Shown here: positions 1-8,499 of the stretch, one piece after another
Numbering within the stretch: position 1 is the stretch's first letter
Layout of the letters: each line of letters starts with the position of its first letter
DNA from: Rhizobium sp. BK399
Lineage (GTDB): Bacteria; Pseudomonadota; Alphaproteobacteria; Rhizobiales; Rhizobiaceae
Assembly: GCF_014194695.1 (NCBI RefSeq)
Contig: NZ_JACIAH010000012.1
Location: 115,306-179,305, forward strand
Direction: 5' to 3'
DNA length: 64,000 nt
Position numbers and translations under genes: made by a program
Notes under the pieces: model-generated
Seen by the model: the letters and a program-made list of their open reading frames with translations, nothing else
Told to the model about the DNA's origin: nothing
The model's database searches: none

Positions 1-620
1 TCCAGCGACATTCCCGGTGCCCTCTGCTTGAAGACGGTAGCGACGATCTCTACAGCGACAGCGAGTGCGGCAAGCTCCGTGAAGGTAATCATCTGCGCCC
101 AGAGATCGGCTCGCTTTCCGGGGCTGTATTGCGGGCCGGCGAGCGGGACGTAGGCAAACCATCCGACATCAGGCGCTGTGTCTAGCGCAAATGACAGCCA
201 GAGCAGGATGCCACCAAACAGGAATATCCAATACGAGAACGCGTTCAGGCGAGGGAAAGCAATGTTTCGCGTTCCGACCATGAGAGGAACAAGATAGACC
301 GCCATTGCCTCCATGATCGGGACGGCAAAAAGGAACATCATGTTCGACCCGTGCATCGTGAAGATCTGATTATACCGGTCAGGGCCGATGTAGCGCGCCT
401 CCGGCCGCGATAGCTGAAGGCGCATCGCAAGTGCCAGGATTCCCCCAAGAATGAGAAACACAAAGGCGGTGACGACATAGCGTCGCGCGATGATCTTGTG
501 ATCCACGGTCGCTAGAATGCCCCTTACACCAGAAGGAGAAGCCCATGTTCTGGCTAACCGCGATTCCAGATCTGCGTCACTGAGGTCGATATCTGTCAAG
601 GCTCGCTGATCACCGGTCAT
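1..620 (-). CDS. ctaD: Cytochrome c oxidase subunit I, N-terminal part (runs off the left edge)
   Basis: This is the first 206 codons of the haem-copper catalytic subunit of an aa3/caa3-type terminal oxidase, which reduces oxygen and pumps protons across the inner membrane. The visible part reads MTGDQRALTDIDLSD, then a DHKIIARRYV stretch before the first membrane helix and the family hallmark MHGSNMMFLFAVP with the early haem-ligand region. Several hydrophobic helices follow. The ATG overlaps the stop of the subunit II gene by four bases (ATGA), so the two are translationally coupled. The 3' end is outside the window. The family is clear; whether this is the main or an alternative oxidase cannot be decided here. 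Confidence 0.93.
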   Translation of the reverse strand, partial: MTGDQRALTDIDLSDADLESRLARTWASPSGVRGILATVDHKIIARRYVVTAFVFLILGGILALAMRLQLSRPEARYIGPDRYNQIFTMHGSNMMFLFAVPIMEAMAVYLVPLMVGTRNIAFPRLNAFSYWIFLFGGILLWLSFALDTAPDVGWFAYVPLAGPQYSPGKRADLWAQMITFTELAALAVAVEIVATVFKQRAPGMSL

Positions 621-1600
621 TTCAGGCTTTCCATATAGGCTGAGACCTGTCGCAGCTCATCGCTTGTCAATGGAACGAGTGGCATGTTATTCCCTGGCTT
701 TATTGTCTGAGGGTCTGCTATCCATGCGGCAAGCGAGCCGCGTGTGGTCTCGAGCACGCCAGCAGCAATTGTCTGCCGGCTACCGACATGGGTCAGATCT
801 GGACCGCTTGTTCCAGCCGCAGGCGTTCCCCGAACCGTGTGGCAGGCAGCGCAGGGCTTGTTGTTGAACACCGTCTTGCCTGCATCTGCCTCCTGCATAC
901 TTGGTTCGATTGCTGCTGCTGCCTGATTGACTTGCCACCGTTGGAAGTCGGCCTCCTCCTGTGCTATCACGAGCAAGGCCATGTGGCCGTGCTGCAAGCC
1001 ACAAAACTCCGCGCATTGCCCGCGATATACCCCTGGTCGCTCTGCTCGAAGCGTCAGGAGGTTGCGGCGACCAGGGATCAAATCCAGTTTCCCAGCGAGA
1101 CTTGGTACCCAAAATGAGTGGATCACATCCATGGATTCCAGCTCCAGCTGCACGTCCTTCCCGACAGCGACATGAAGTTCGTTGGCGGTCTGAAACAGCG
1201 TCGCGCCGTTCTGGTCCTTGTAGATAAACTGCCACCACCACTGCTGTGCCTTGACTGTGACAAAGTCGGCGGGATGCCCAGGGGCATCCAGCGCCCGCGT
1301 CGTGTAGAAGCTGGTTAATGTGAGTGCCACGACGATGACTACCGTCGCAGTTGCCGCTGCCTGAACAAATATTGTCATTCTACGGGTGTTAACGCTGTCG
1401 TCTGGGATCTGTCCTCGGCGAAGCAGGGCCCACACAAGAAAACCCGTCACCGAAATCCAGATCACAGAGCAGATAATGACCATGACGATGATGAGCTGTT
1501 GAAGGGCAATGGCGGCGTGGCCATGGGCATTGAGTGCGGCCTGGTTTCCGCTACAGCCAGCGATAAGGAGCAGAAGGGCGGCCACGAAGAGGGCTTTCAC
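617..1600 (-). CDS. ctaC: Cytochrome c oxidase subunit II with fused cytochrome c domain (caa3 type)
   Basis: A 327-residue subunit that accepts electrons into the binuclear CuA centre and passes them to subunit I. A lipoprotein signal with lipobox LLIAGC puts the lipid-anchored Cys at residue 16. Two transmembrane helices follow (about 34-60 and 77-100). The CuA ligands are visible as H161, C196, E198, C200, H204 and M207 (motif CAEFCGLQHGHM). A C-terminal cytochrome c domain carries CAACH at 250-254 and a likely axial Met in NNMPLV near 306, which defines the caa3 form. The gene overlaps the upstream cytochrome gene and the downstream subunit I gene by four bases each. Confidence 0.93.
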   Translation of the reverse strand: MKALFVAALLLLIAGCSGNQAALNAHGHAAIALQQLIIVMVIICSVIWISVTGFLVWALLRRGQIPDDSVNTRRMTIFVQAAATATVVIVVALTLTSFYTTRALDAPGHPADFVTVKAQQWWWQFIYKDQNGATLFQTANELHVAVGKDVQLELESMDVIHSFWVPSLAGKLDLIPGRRNLLTLRAERPGVYRGQCAEFCGLQHGHMALLVIAQEEADFQRWQVNQAAAAIEPSMQEADAGKTVFNNKPCAACHTVRGTPAAGTSGPDLTHVGSRQTIAAGVLETTRGSLAAWIADPQTIKPGNNMPLVPLTSDELRQVSAYMESLK

Positions 1601-2187
1601 GGTGATGGTCCCTGGTCGGGTCTCACCGGTGTCGGCCCCTCATCGAAAAGGATTATCGCTGGCGCGCGGTTTTCTGCTGGTCGATTGGTCTTGTCATCGT
1701 TGCGGCTGGGAGCCACAACGCTGGGAGAATAGGCCCCAATTGACTTCACGTAGCCGGCCAGCTGCCAGATTTGAACGCTCGTCATCTTGCCCTTGAACGC
1801 TGGCATGCCATGCGGGCGCCCGTCTCGGATGGAGGCAACGATCGATATCATCGAAGGCCCGTAAAGCCACCAACCATCGAGAAACGATGGTCCATTCTTT
1901 CCCTGGCCATCGCCATGGCACTGCGGACACCCGAACCACGCATAGAGCCGCTTGCCTTGGCTCAGATTATAGGCCGTGCTTTCATAGGGCTTGCCCATTT
2001 TAAAATAGACCTCAGGCGGCGTGCCCCCGATGGTGTTCGGCATCAAACGAAGATGGTCAAGCGCTGCCGCCGTCGGGGGATCAGCACGGAATTGACGGGG
2101 CTCTCTCGCCCATCCGATAAAAGTTGCAGCGCCGCAAAGGCAGAAGAACCCCGTTGTAGCAGCGATCGTTGTGGTGATGCTCGACAT
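1597..2187 (-). CDS. Membrane-anchored class I cytochrome c
   Basis: A 196-residue monohaem cytochrome c. An N-terminal hydrophobic segment (about 8-26) anchors or exports it. The haem-binding motif CPQCH lies at 87-91, and a likely axial Met is in the HGMPAF segment near 128. The domain resembles the C-terminal cytochromes of CcoP and of alcohol-dehydrogenase-type electron carriers. It sits between the molybdoenzyme gene and the caa3 oxidase genes and overlaps the latter by four bases, so it probably carries electrons to CuA. That role is inferred from gene order. No partner-specific motif was recognised. Confidence 0.85.
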   Translation of the reverse strand: MSSITTTIAATTGFFCLCGAATFIGWAREPRQFRADPPTAAALDHLRLMPNTIGGTPPEVYFKMGKPYESTAYNLSQGKRLYAWFGCPQCHGDGQGKNGPSFLDGWWLYGPSMISIVASIRDGRPHGMPAFKGKMTSVQIWQLAGYVKSIGAYSPSVVAPSRNDDKTNRPAENRAPAIILFDEGPTPVRPDQGPSP

Positions 2188-2213
2188 GGCCTCCCGCCAA
2201 AAATCGATAAGAC

Positions 2214-4613
2214 TTACTCAACAGGTACCTTGTCCGATCGACTGAGCCGGATCGGCAGCAGCTTGTAGGACGGCGTCTTCGCTCTCGGGGCGTGATGGCC
2301 CAGCGGAAACAGCGGATTTGCTTCGGGGTAGTAGGACGCACAGCATCCTCTGGGAATGTCGTATTCGACGATGCGGAAGCCCTGGATGCTGCGAACAATT
2401 TCCGGTTCAATCGCCGTTGTCATGTCGACGAACTCACCTGGTTTGAATCCAAGCCGCTCAATATCTTCCCCGTTGAGAAAGACAACCTGTCTTGTTCCAT
2501 CAACACCACGGAACCGGTCGCTGTATCCGTAGATGGTCGTGTTGAACTGGTCGTTCGAGCGTAGCGTAGCAAGATTGAGTACCTTGTCGTCGACGCTGCT
2601 GATGTCGAATTCGGGAAAGAGGCGGGATGGCGTTATGAAGTTTGCCTTCTTGTTCGCCGTGACCCACTTTCTCTCCCTAGCTGGAACAGGTCGCGCGAAG
2701 CCCCCAGGTTGAAACAGCCGCTCATTGAATTTCTTGAAGGTTTCTGGATAGGTATTTTCGATAGCATCTCGGATCAATGAATAGTCTGCGACCCATTCGT
2801 CCCAGGGGACGATACCCCTCGTTAAAGTAGCCTTCGCCAGCCCTGCAATGATAGCTGGTTCGGACAAGAGATGAGGACTGGCCGGTTGGACGCGTCCTCT
2901 TGATCCGTGGAAATGGGCAACGGAGCTTTCCATTGAAACAGCTTGGGGGCCCGTGGCTTGTTGATCGATCTCAAGCCGTCCGAGACAAGGTAACAGATAT
3001 GCAATTTCACCGTGAATCAGGTGACTTCGGTTGAGCTTGGTTGCGATCTGCACGGTTAGACGAAGCTTCGCCCAGGCGGCCTCCATTATTTTTGTGTCTG
3101 GAACGGCCCGGATGAAGTTGCCTCCGAGGCTCACGAAAGCCCGGCTCTTTCCCGACAGTACGGCCTCACAGACGTCCACGGTGCTCCGCCCCTCCCATCG
3201 CGGAGGATCAAAACGGTACAGTTCCGCGAGCTTGTCTAGGGGAACTAGGGCCGGCTTTTCGGTAATCCCAACTGTCCGCTGACCCTGGACGTTGGAGTGG
3301 CCCCGCACGGCGCAGATGTTGGCACCGGGTTTGCCGATGTTGCCCCGAAGAAGCGCGAGATTTGCGACCATATGGATGTTTTCAACGCCCATTACCTGCT
3401 GAGTAAGCCCCATTCCATAGACGAGCACGACCGCGTCCGACTCTGCGTAAGTTCTGGCAGCTGCGATCATTTGCTCGCGTGTAAGTCCGGAAGTCCCCTC
3501 CAGGTTCTCCCAGGAATGCGCGCGGGCTGCCGTTGCGAATGCCTCGAAACCAGAGGTGTGCTCTTTGATGAAATCGTGATCGAGTACATGCTTCTTGTCT
3601 GCTGCAGTCATCGCTGCGGCGAAGGCGACAGCTGCGGCGCTTTCGCTCCTCGCCTCTCCATCGGATCCTGCAACCTTGCTCAAGCCGAGGCTCTGCTTGG
3701 CATCGTCGGCCTCAATCAACGCCTTGCACACTCCAAACAATGCTGCGATGTCGCCGCCATTTCGGACCTGATAATACTCACTCGAGATCGGGGTTTCGGA
3801 CCCGGTAATCATCTCGCTTGGGGCCTGAGGGTTGATGAAGCGTTCCAGGCCGGGCTCTCTCAACAAATTGAACGTGACAATCTTAACGCCGCGATGCACG
3901 GCATCCTGAAGATCGTGCAGGAGTCTTGGCGACGATGTGCCGACATTTTGTGCTATGTAGAAGATACAATCGCAGTTCTGAAAGTCTGAGAGAACTGCCG
4001 TGCCGACGGTGGCGCCAATACTTTCAGGCAGCCCAACAGACGTGCTTTCGTGGCACATGTTCGACGAATCCGGCAGGTTGTTACTGCCGAAGATACGAGC
4101 AAAGAGCTGGTACATGTAACATGTCTCCAGCGAAGCGCGGCCAGATGTGTAGAAATCAACCATTTCCGGGGCAATCTGCTTCAACTCACGACCAATTTCG
4201 TCGAATGCGGTGTCCCAGGCCACCGGAATGTATTTGTCAGAGGCGGAGTCCCAGCGCATCGGATGGGTAAGGCGACCTTGCTCCTCGAGGTCGTGATCCA
4301 ACCAAGTCTCGAGTTCGCCAAGCGTATGCGAGGCGAAAAAGGTTTCGTCTGCGCGCTTGCTGGTGACTTCCCAGGCGGTTGCCTTCGCGCCGTTCTCGCA
4401 AAATTCCAGCGGGTGTGATTTGGCCGGCTTTGCCCAGGCGCAGCTTACGCACATATAGCCTTCGGGTTTGTTCTGGTGCCTGAGCAGCGACGGTCCGGAC
4501 AGCGGGATATGTTCCCGCAAAACGATCTCCGTCACTGACTTGGCTGAGCCCCATCCACCGGCCGGGCCACTGTCGAAGCCAATATGAGGCTTATCCTGGG
4601 GGCGAGAGGTCAT
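2214..4613 (-). CDS. FdhF/YdeP-family molybdopterin oxidoreductase (formate dehydrogenase alpha-like)
   Basis: A 799-residue molybdopterin-guanine-dinucleotide enzyme of the family usually named FdhF/YdeP oxidoreductase. The N-terminus has a Cys-rich segment (C55, C58, C72 in YMCVSCAWAKP...EFCENGA) that resembles an atypical Fe-S region. A Cys-His pair at 187-188 (NMCHES) sits where formate dehydrogenases carry their molybdenum-ligating Cys or Sec. The C-terminal molybdopterin dinucleotide-binding domain ends in the family-like YYPEANPLFPLGHHAP. The substrate of this family is poorly known; formate is a guess from homology. An AAAGG sequence precedes the ATG. It is unusual to find it directly upstream of a cytochrome c and caa3 oxidase genes, with only 26 bases between. 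Confidence 0.88.
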   Translation of the reverse strand: MTSRPQDKPHIGFDSGPAGGWGSAKSVTEIVLREHIPLSGPSLLRHQNKPEGYMCVSCAWAKPAKSHPLEFCENGAKATAWEVTSKRADETFFASHTLGELETWLDHDLEEQGRLTHPMRWDSASDKYIPVAWDTAFDEIGRELKQIAPEMVDFYTSGRASLETCYMYQLFARIFGSNNLPDSSNMCHESTSVGLPESIGATVGTAVLSDFQNCDCIFYIAQNVGTSSPRLLHDLQDAVHRGVKIVTFNLLREPGLERFINPQAPSEMITGSETPISSEYYQVRNGGDIAALFGVCKALIEADDAKQSLGLSKVAGSDGEARSESAAAVAFAAAMTAADKKHVLDHDFIKEHTSGFEAFATAARAHSWENLEGTSGLTREQMIAAARTYAESDAVVLVYGMGLTQQVMGVENIHMVANLALLRGNIGKPGANICAVRGHSNVQGQRTVGITEKPALVPLDKLAELYRFDPPRWEGRSTVDVCEAVLSGKSRAFVSLGGNFIRAVPDTKIMEAAWAKLRLTVQIATKLNRSHLIHGEIAYLLPCLGRLEIDQQATGPQAVSMESSVAHFHGSRGRVQPASPHLLSEPAIIAGLAKATLTRGIVPWDEWVADYSLIRDAIENTYPETFKKFNERLFQPGGFARPVPARERKWVTANKKANFITPSRLFPEFDISSVDDKVLNLATLRSNDQFNTTIYGYSDRFRGVDGTRQVVFLNGEDIERLGFKPGEFVDMTTAIEPEIVRSIQGFRIVEYDIPRGCCASYYPEANPLFPLGHHAPRAKTPSYKLLPIRLSRSDKVPVE

Positions 4614-4903
4614 GGGACATGGCCTTTAGGAACTGAAAAAGAACGCTCGTGAGCATTCCCGCTGTCCAGGGCTGATTCCTCCTCAGCAAGAGAAAATCGG
4701 AAGGGAGAGGGGGCTGTTATTTGCATTCGGCTCCTCCGTGACCAAGCCTCCCATGGGACGTACGCGGTCCTTATCGAGGAGTGAGCTTCTAACCGTGGAC
4801 GAAGGTCATTTGTTCCAATAGGGACGTGACGGGCCCACGTCTTTCGATCCGCTTTCGATGGTGCGAACTGGCCTTTGGCGTCTGTAATGACCTTCGGCTG
4901 CAT
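4610..4903 (-). CDS. Small hypothetical protein at the head of the molybdoenzyme-oxidase operon
   Basis: I do not recognise this 97-residue protein. It is basic in the first half and has no clear membrane segment, signal peptide or cofactor motif. Two things favour a real gene: a strong ribosome-binding site (GGAGGAAAG about four bases before the ATG) and an ATGA overlap with the following molybdoenzyme start. The second half reads less like a conserved protein, so a shorter or frameshifted gene is possible. Confidence 0.45.
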   Translation of the reverse strand: MQPKVITDAKGQFAPSKADRKTWARHVPIGTNDLRPRLEAHSSIRTAYVPWEAWSRRSRMQITAPSPFRFSLAEEESALDSGNAHERSFSVPKGHVP

Positions 4904-4975
4904 CGGCTTTCCTCCGTACTTCCAGGGCCAAATGATAGGCCGCCACTTTGTTCTTTTGACTTGACCCTCACGCGG

Positions 4976-5614
4976 CTATCCGTCCTCGAGAAGCGTGGCT
5001 ATGGCTTTCAGATCATTGACGAAGCGCGCCCTGTCTTGCCGCCCCGCCGCTTGGTCGAGCACTCGCAAAAGCGCCGAGGGATGAATGGTCACGAACACCG
5101 ACAGTCCGACGGGTGAACGAAAGACGGAGCCTCGGTCGCGGGTGACCTTAACTTGTGGCCCGAGCAGGGAGTACGCCGCCGTCGCTCCGAGCGCCACGAC
5201 GAGCTTCGGCCGCACGAGGCGCAATTCGGCTGCGAGCCACCACGCGCACACCTGAACCTCTCCCCTGGTGGGCTTGGCATGGATACGACGTTTGCCGCGG
5301 GGTTCGAACTTGAAGTGCTTGACCGCGTTGGTGACATAGCAGGATGCGCGCTCGATACCGGCTTCCTCCAGACAGCGATCTAGCAGCTTTCCCGCAGGCC
5401 CGACGAACGGCTGTCCGGCAACATCCTCCTTGTCGCCCGGCTGCTCGCCAACGAAAACGACTTCGGCTCCTTTCGGACCTTCCCCGAACACCAGCTGCGC
5501 TGCGTGTTTATAGAGTTCGCATCGCGTGCAGATGGTCGCTTCTCTATGAATCTCATCGAGGCTCGCGCCGGGAGCGCCCGGCTGCGTCAATGCCGGGCCG
5601 ACTAATTCTGCCAT
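4976..5614 (-). CDS. udgX: UdgX-type uracil-DNA glycosylase
   Basis: A 212-residue member of the family 4-like uracil-DNA glycosylases, which remove uracil from DNA. Numbered from the chosen start, it shows the Fe-S cysteine pair CTRC (29-32), motif GEQPG (56-60) followed by DKED, and IHPSA near the C-terminus. A KRRIH loop lies at 108-112. GEQPG plus KRRIH is the signature of UdgX, in which the loop His bonds covalently to the uracil-derived sugar, so the enzyme becomes trapped on DNA. A longer frame starts at 5656 without a ribosome site; the ATG at 5614 follows GGTGGAGAAACAGGC and is preferred. Further Fe-S ligands are probably C92 and C123. It appears to be monocistronic. Confidence 0.9.
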   Translation of the reverse strand: MAELVGPALTQPGAPGASLDEIHREATICTRCELYKHAAQLVFGEGPKGAEVVFVGEQPGDKEDVAGQPFVGPAGKLLDRCLEEAGIERASCYVTNAVKHFKFEPRGKRRIHAKPTRGEVQVCAWWLAAELRLVRPKLVVALGATAAYSLLGPQVKVTRDRGSVFRSPVGLSVFVTIHPSALLRVLDQAAGRQDRARFVNDLKAIATLLEDG

Positions 5615-5690
5615 GCCTGTTTCTCCACCTCGGACGCTAGGCCAAGGGTTGCGCATTAGAGTGCAGAGCGCGCTTATATCTTTGCGGCGC

Positions 5691-5864
5691 CTAGAGGATT
5701 GGCTTGCCGCCGGTAACCGCGATTGTCGCCCCCGACACGTAACTTGAGAGCGGATCAGCGAGCATCACATAGGCCGTCGCCAGTTCTGCGGGTTGCCCCG
5801 GCCGCTGCATAGGAACCTGCTTGCCGAAGTTCTTCACACCGTCAGCCGGCATCGTCGACGACCG
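5691..5864 (-). pseudogene. Short-chain dehydrogenase remnant (C-terminal about 58 codons)
   Basis: On the minus strand an open tail reads SSTMPADGVKNFGKQ, then RPGQPAELATAYVMLADP, and ends in SGATIAVTGGKPIL and TAG. This matches the C-terminal end of YghA-like SDR oxidoreductases, including the intact gene at 14186-15049 (STMPVEKASKFGEQ, RAGQPAELAGAYVLLAS, TGGEIMI). No matching sequence continues upstream of about 5864, so the N-terminal Rossmann fold and catalytic residues are gone. It is a truncated and presumably non-functional copy. Confidence 0.75.
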
Positions 5865-5890
5865 CGTCCTTCCCGCTTACGCCGGCGGCT

Positions 5891-6184
5891 TTAGTTGTTG
5901 TTGTCGGCGCATGTGTCTTCGGCATTCTGCGTGTTGCTGTTGCCCCCTTGCGTCTGAAGCGAGTTCTTGCCCATGATAGACTTGCAGTTCTGCTTGTTGA
6001 AAGTCTGCGTGCTGCCGGTGGTGGTTTTATCGGCTTTCTTCATCTTCATTCCGTTGGTCGTGCTGCTGGAGGCACCATGGTTCTTGTCCATGGTCGAGCC
6101 TGCCGGCGCCGGGTTGGACTGGGCGAATGCGGATCCTGCGAGCCCGATGGCGAGAAGTGATGTTCCGATGATCTTGAAGCGCAT
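5891..6184 (-). CDS. Small secreted protein of unknown function
   Basis: A 97-residue protein with a classical signal peptide (MRFKIIGTSLLAIGLAGSAFA, cleavage expected after AFA). The mature part is low in complexity and rich in Ser, Thr, Asn, Gly and Lys, with two Cys (near QNCKS and EDTCAD) that could form a periplasmic disulfide. The frame extends upstream to 6217, but AAAGGAGGAGACA directly precedes the ATG at 6184, which decides the start. I recognise no named family. A weak EcfG-like promoter lies upstream (6227-6251), consistent with a stress-induced periplasmic protein. Confidence 0.75.
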   Translation of the reverse strand: MRFKIIGTSLLAIGLAGSAFAQSNPAPAGSTMDKNHGASSSTTNGMKMKKADKTTTGSTQTFNKQNCKSIMGKNSLQTQGGNSNTQNAEDTCADNNN

Positions 6185-6226
6185 TGTCTCCTCCTTTGGA
6201 GCTTTGCTTGGTTGCACTTCCTTTGA

Positions 6227-6251
6227 AACTGCGGGCTTTCGTCATTGTTCC
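6227..6251 (-). promoter_or_regulatory. Possible EcfG-type promoter (weak -10)
   Basis: On the minus strand GGAAC, 16 bases, then AGTT. The -10 tetrad lies 42 bases before the ATG at 6184. The first -10 base departs from the C/G seen at the better sites in this window, so this is a tentative call. Confidence 0.3.
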
Positions 6252-6775
6252 ACGCCTGCCAGAGCCCGATGTCGTTGCAGAGAGGGAAAGCGTTGGACTG
6301 AGCGAGCGCCATATTCGGGTCCATCGGAAGCGGGCAATTCCCGCTGATGGCTCCTCAAAGGAACAGGAACGGTTGCGATCACCCGGAGGCGAAGACGGAG
6401 CGGCGGCAGCTTGCTAGCCAACCCATTGAGATTGATCGACGGAGATCCGGACCGGATCCAGGACGCCATTTTCAAAAGCGGGGTTGGACTGCGTCCGAGT
6501 TGTGCTGACGGGCCGCTCGATTCTGAGCGGCTGCATTGACCCGTGACCGCCGAGTGTGTGACTTGACGTCAAAACTCAGAAACTCAAAACCGCGCGCAAT
6601 TTTTTTCCACCTGACCGGGACCATCAATGGCTTCTTGTCACCGGAGGCGTCGGTCAGGCTCGCTTTCGGGAGATGGCGCGAAGTCAGCCATGCGAGAGAG
6701 AACGCAGTCCGGAGCGAGGATGCCAAGCATGCCATCGCCGCTCCGCAACGGGAAACGCCTTTGTCGTCACCTCCG
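6252..6775. other. Gap without a supported gene
   Basis: About 520 bases between the secreted-protein gene and the response regulator at 6776. Open frames here lack ribosome sites, recognisable domains and coding-like composition. A minus-strand frame 6472-6792 overlaps the regulator's end and reads as a shadow. I see nothing further. Confidence 0.5.
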
Positions 6776-7111
6776 CTAGCTGGTTGCGACAAGCTTACGG
6801 ATGGCGTCGATCATCTGGCTTCGATCCGTCGGTTTGCCGAGGTTGACCGCATTGGCGAGAATGGGAAAGGGCGCAAGCTCGAGTGCGACCGGGGTGACCT
6901 TCTCCCGCCCGAGATGGACGTCGAGCACGGCCGCGTGTGGCCGCGCTGCTTCAAGCAAATCGAGGGCGTCCTGAACCGAAGAAGCAGGCCCAAGTACCTC
7001 GAACCCAGCATCCACTAGGACGCGTCGAAGGGCGTCGGCAATAAATAATTCGTCCTCAACGACAAGGACGGCTGTCCGCCCTTGGGGTTTCTCTCGGTAA
7101 GGATCTCTCAC
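6776..7111 (-). CDS. Single-domain response regulator with a shortened receiver fold
   Basis: A 111-residue CheY-like receiver domain with no output domain. The acidic pair is in VVEDE (19-21), the phosphoacceptor is D64 (AVLDVHLG) and the conserved Lys is K93 (GKP). The distance from phosphoacceptor to Lys is 29 residues, against 44 in the related regulator at 8149-8499. About 15 residues are therefore missing, including the switch Thr/Ser after strand beta-4. The gene begins six bases after the histidine kinase ends, so it belongs to the same operon. It may act as a phosphate sink or be impaired. Confidence 0.85.
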   Translation of the reverse strand: MRDPYREKPQGRTAVLVVEDELFIADALRRVLVDAGFEVLGPASSVQDALDLLEAARPHAAVLDVHLGREKVTPVALELAPFPILANAVNLGKPTDRSQMIDAIRKLVATS

Positions 7112-7117
7112 GTGTCC

Positions 7118-8128
7118 TCACACCGGGATCTTGATCACCGCAGCCAAACCTTCAGTCCTGTAAACCAGTTCCGCCGATCCAGCGATATGTGCTCCGAGGC
7201 CTTCAATTAGCTCGGTTCCGTAACCTTTCCGCTTGGGGGCGGAAACCGACGGGCCGCCTTCCTCTTGCCATTGGCAGGCGAGCAGTTGACGACCATTTGG
7301 TCCGGTCTCCATACACCAGCTCACACGAATGCGCCCCGCCGAGGTGGAAATGGCACCATGCTTGACAGCATTCGTGGCAAGCTCATGAAAAATCATGCTC
7401 ACTGGAAGCACCTTTGCGCTCGGCATCTCCACGGCCGGGCCGGAGCATTCCAGCCGTTCCGAAACGGTGGTGCCGACCGCCTGTGTCACAAGGAACTCGA
7501 AATCGGCTGTTTTAGCGCGCGCGGCGATGTCCTGCGCCTTGAACGTGGCGTCCAGCCGCCCGACAAGCGCCTCCTTGAAAATCGCCACCGCCGGCTGGTC
7601 GGCACGCGTGTTAATAACCACAGACCGGACGACCGCCGCCATGTTTTTCATCCGATGGCGCAGTTCCGCGACGATGAAATCCATTTCGGCATCATGACGG
7701 TGGCGCTCTGTCACGTCGTCGAAGATGATCAGGATGTTGGGACTATTGTCGTTCGGATGCAGGAGGCGGCGGGCGTCAATGAGAAAGGTGCGGGGCCCGA
7801 TCGCGGGGAAATCGTGCGTCACCTCGAAACCAATGACGGCCGCCGCCCGCGGAATGATCGCCGAGATGAGCTGCCGCAGCTCGGGAATATCCCACTGCCC
7901 ATTGCCGAGGCCGAAGAAGCTCTGCGCGATGATGTCGTCCCGCTCGACCTTGAATGCCTTGATGAACGCATTGTTGGCCGTAGTGACACAGAAGTTCTCA
8001 TCGATGACGACGACAGGCTGTGTCATCGTGTCGACAACACCCTGAGCCTGGACGTGTCCCGTCTTCATCAGGCGGTATAGGTCTTCAAGCTGCATCTGCG
8101 TCATCCTCGGCAATTGCGGTCTATCCAT
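7118..8128 (-). CDS. HWE-family sensor histidine kinase with PAS domain
   Basis: A 336-residue soluble kinase. Residues 28-140 form a PAS sensor domain (PVVVIDENFCVTTANNAF ... IFDDVTERHRH). The phosphoacceptor His is H158 in ELRHRMKNMAAVV. The ATPase part has FHELATNAVKHGA and a W-Q-E triplet (CQWQEEGG), which together mark the HWE family common in Rhizobiales, and ends with KGYGTELIEG. No membrane segment is seen, so it senses a cytoplasmic signal. It lies between two single-domain regulators with gaps of 6 and 20 bases. HWE kinases often feed the PhyR-EcfG general stress pathway. That link is only suggested here. Confidence 0.9.
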   Translation of the reverse strand: MDRPQLPRMTQMQLEDLYRLMKTGHVQAQGVVDTMTQPVVVIDENFCVTTANNAFIKAFKVERDDIIAQSFFGLGNGQWDIPELRQLISAIIPRAAAVIGFEVTHDFPAIGPRTFLIDARRLLHPNDNSPNILIIFDDVTERHRHDAEMDFIVAELRHRMKNMAAVVRSVVINTRADQPAVAIFKEALVGRLDATFKAQDIAARAKTADFEFLVTQAVGTTVSERLECSGPAVEMPSAKVLPVSMIFHELATNAVKHGAISTSAGRIRVSWCMETGPNGRQLLACQWQEEGGPSVSAPKRKGYGTELIEGLGAHIAGSAELVYRTEGLAAVIKIPV

Positions 8129-8148
8129 CTGCGGATCACACGGCGAAC

Positions 8149-8499
8149 TTATTGATTGGAATTGGTGACACGCGTGATCAGTTCCATCAGCGCGACTTCG
8201 TCGTATGGCTTCTGAAGCACAGGATGGCTGTAGCGGCCACCGACCTCAGCCTCGCCGAATCCAGTCGAGAAGATGAATTTCTTGCCGAGCTCAACGAGTT
8301 TGTCCGCGACGGGAAAGGTCATTTCCGACCCGAGCTTCAGATCGAGAACGGCGACATCGAAGTCAAGCGAGCCGACCATGTCCAGCGCCTCGTCGAGGCG
8401 TCCAGCGATACCGACGACCTCGTGGCCAAGTTCAGCGAGCATTGCTTCAAGCGTCACCGCTATCAGCATCTCATCTTCGATAATAAGGATACGCGCCAC
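8149..8499 (-). CDS. Single-domain response regulator (CheY-like)
   Basis: A 116-residue receiver domain with all canonical sites: acidic residues in IIEDE (7-10), phosphoacceptor D53 (AVLDLKLG), switch residues in FSTG (about 78-79) and K97 in LQKPYDE. There is no DNA-binding domain, so it works by protein contact or as a phosphorelay intermediate. It is the first gene of the three-gene signalling operon, 20 bases upstream of the HWE kinase, and is likely that kinase's direct partner. Confidence 0.92.
   Translation of the reverse strand: MARILIIEDEMLIAVTLEAMLAELGHEVVGIAGRLDEALDMVGSLDFDVAVLDLKLGSEMTFPVADKLVELGKKFIFSTGFGEAEVGGRYSHPVLQKPYDEVALMELITRVTNSNQ

Noticed and set aside
780..1241. Open frame antisense to the oxidase subunit II gene, in another frame
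   Set aside because: It lies inside a certain gene with CuA and haem motifs and shows no domain of its own.
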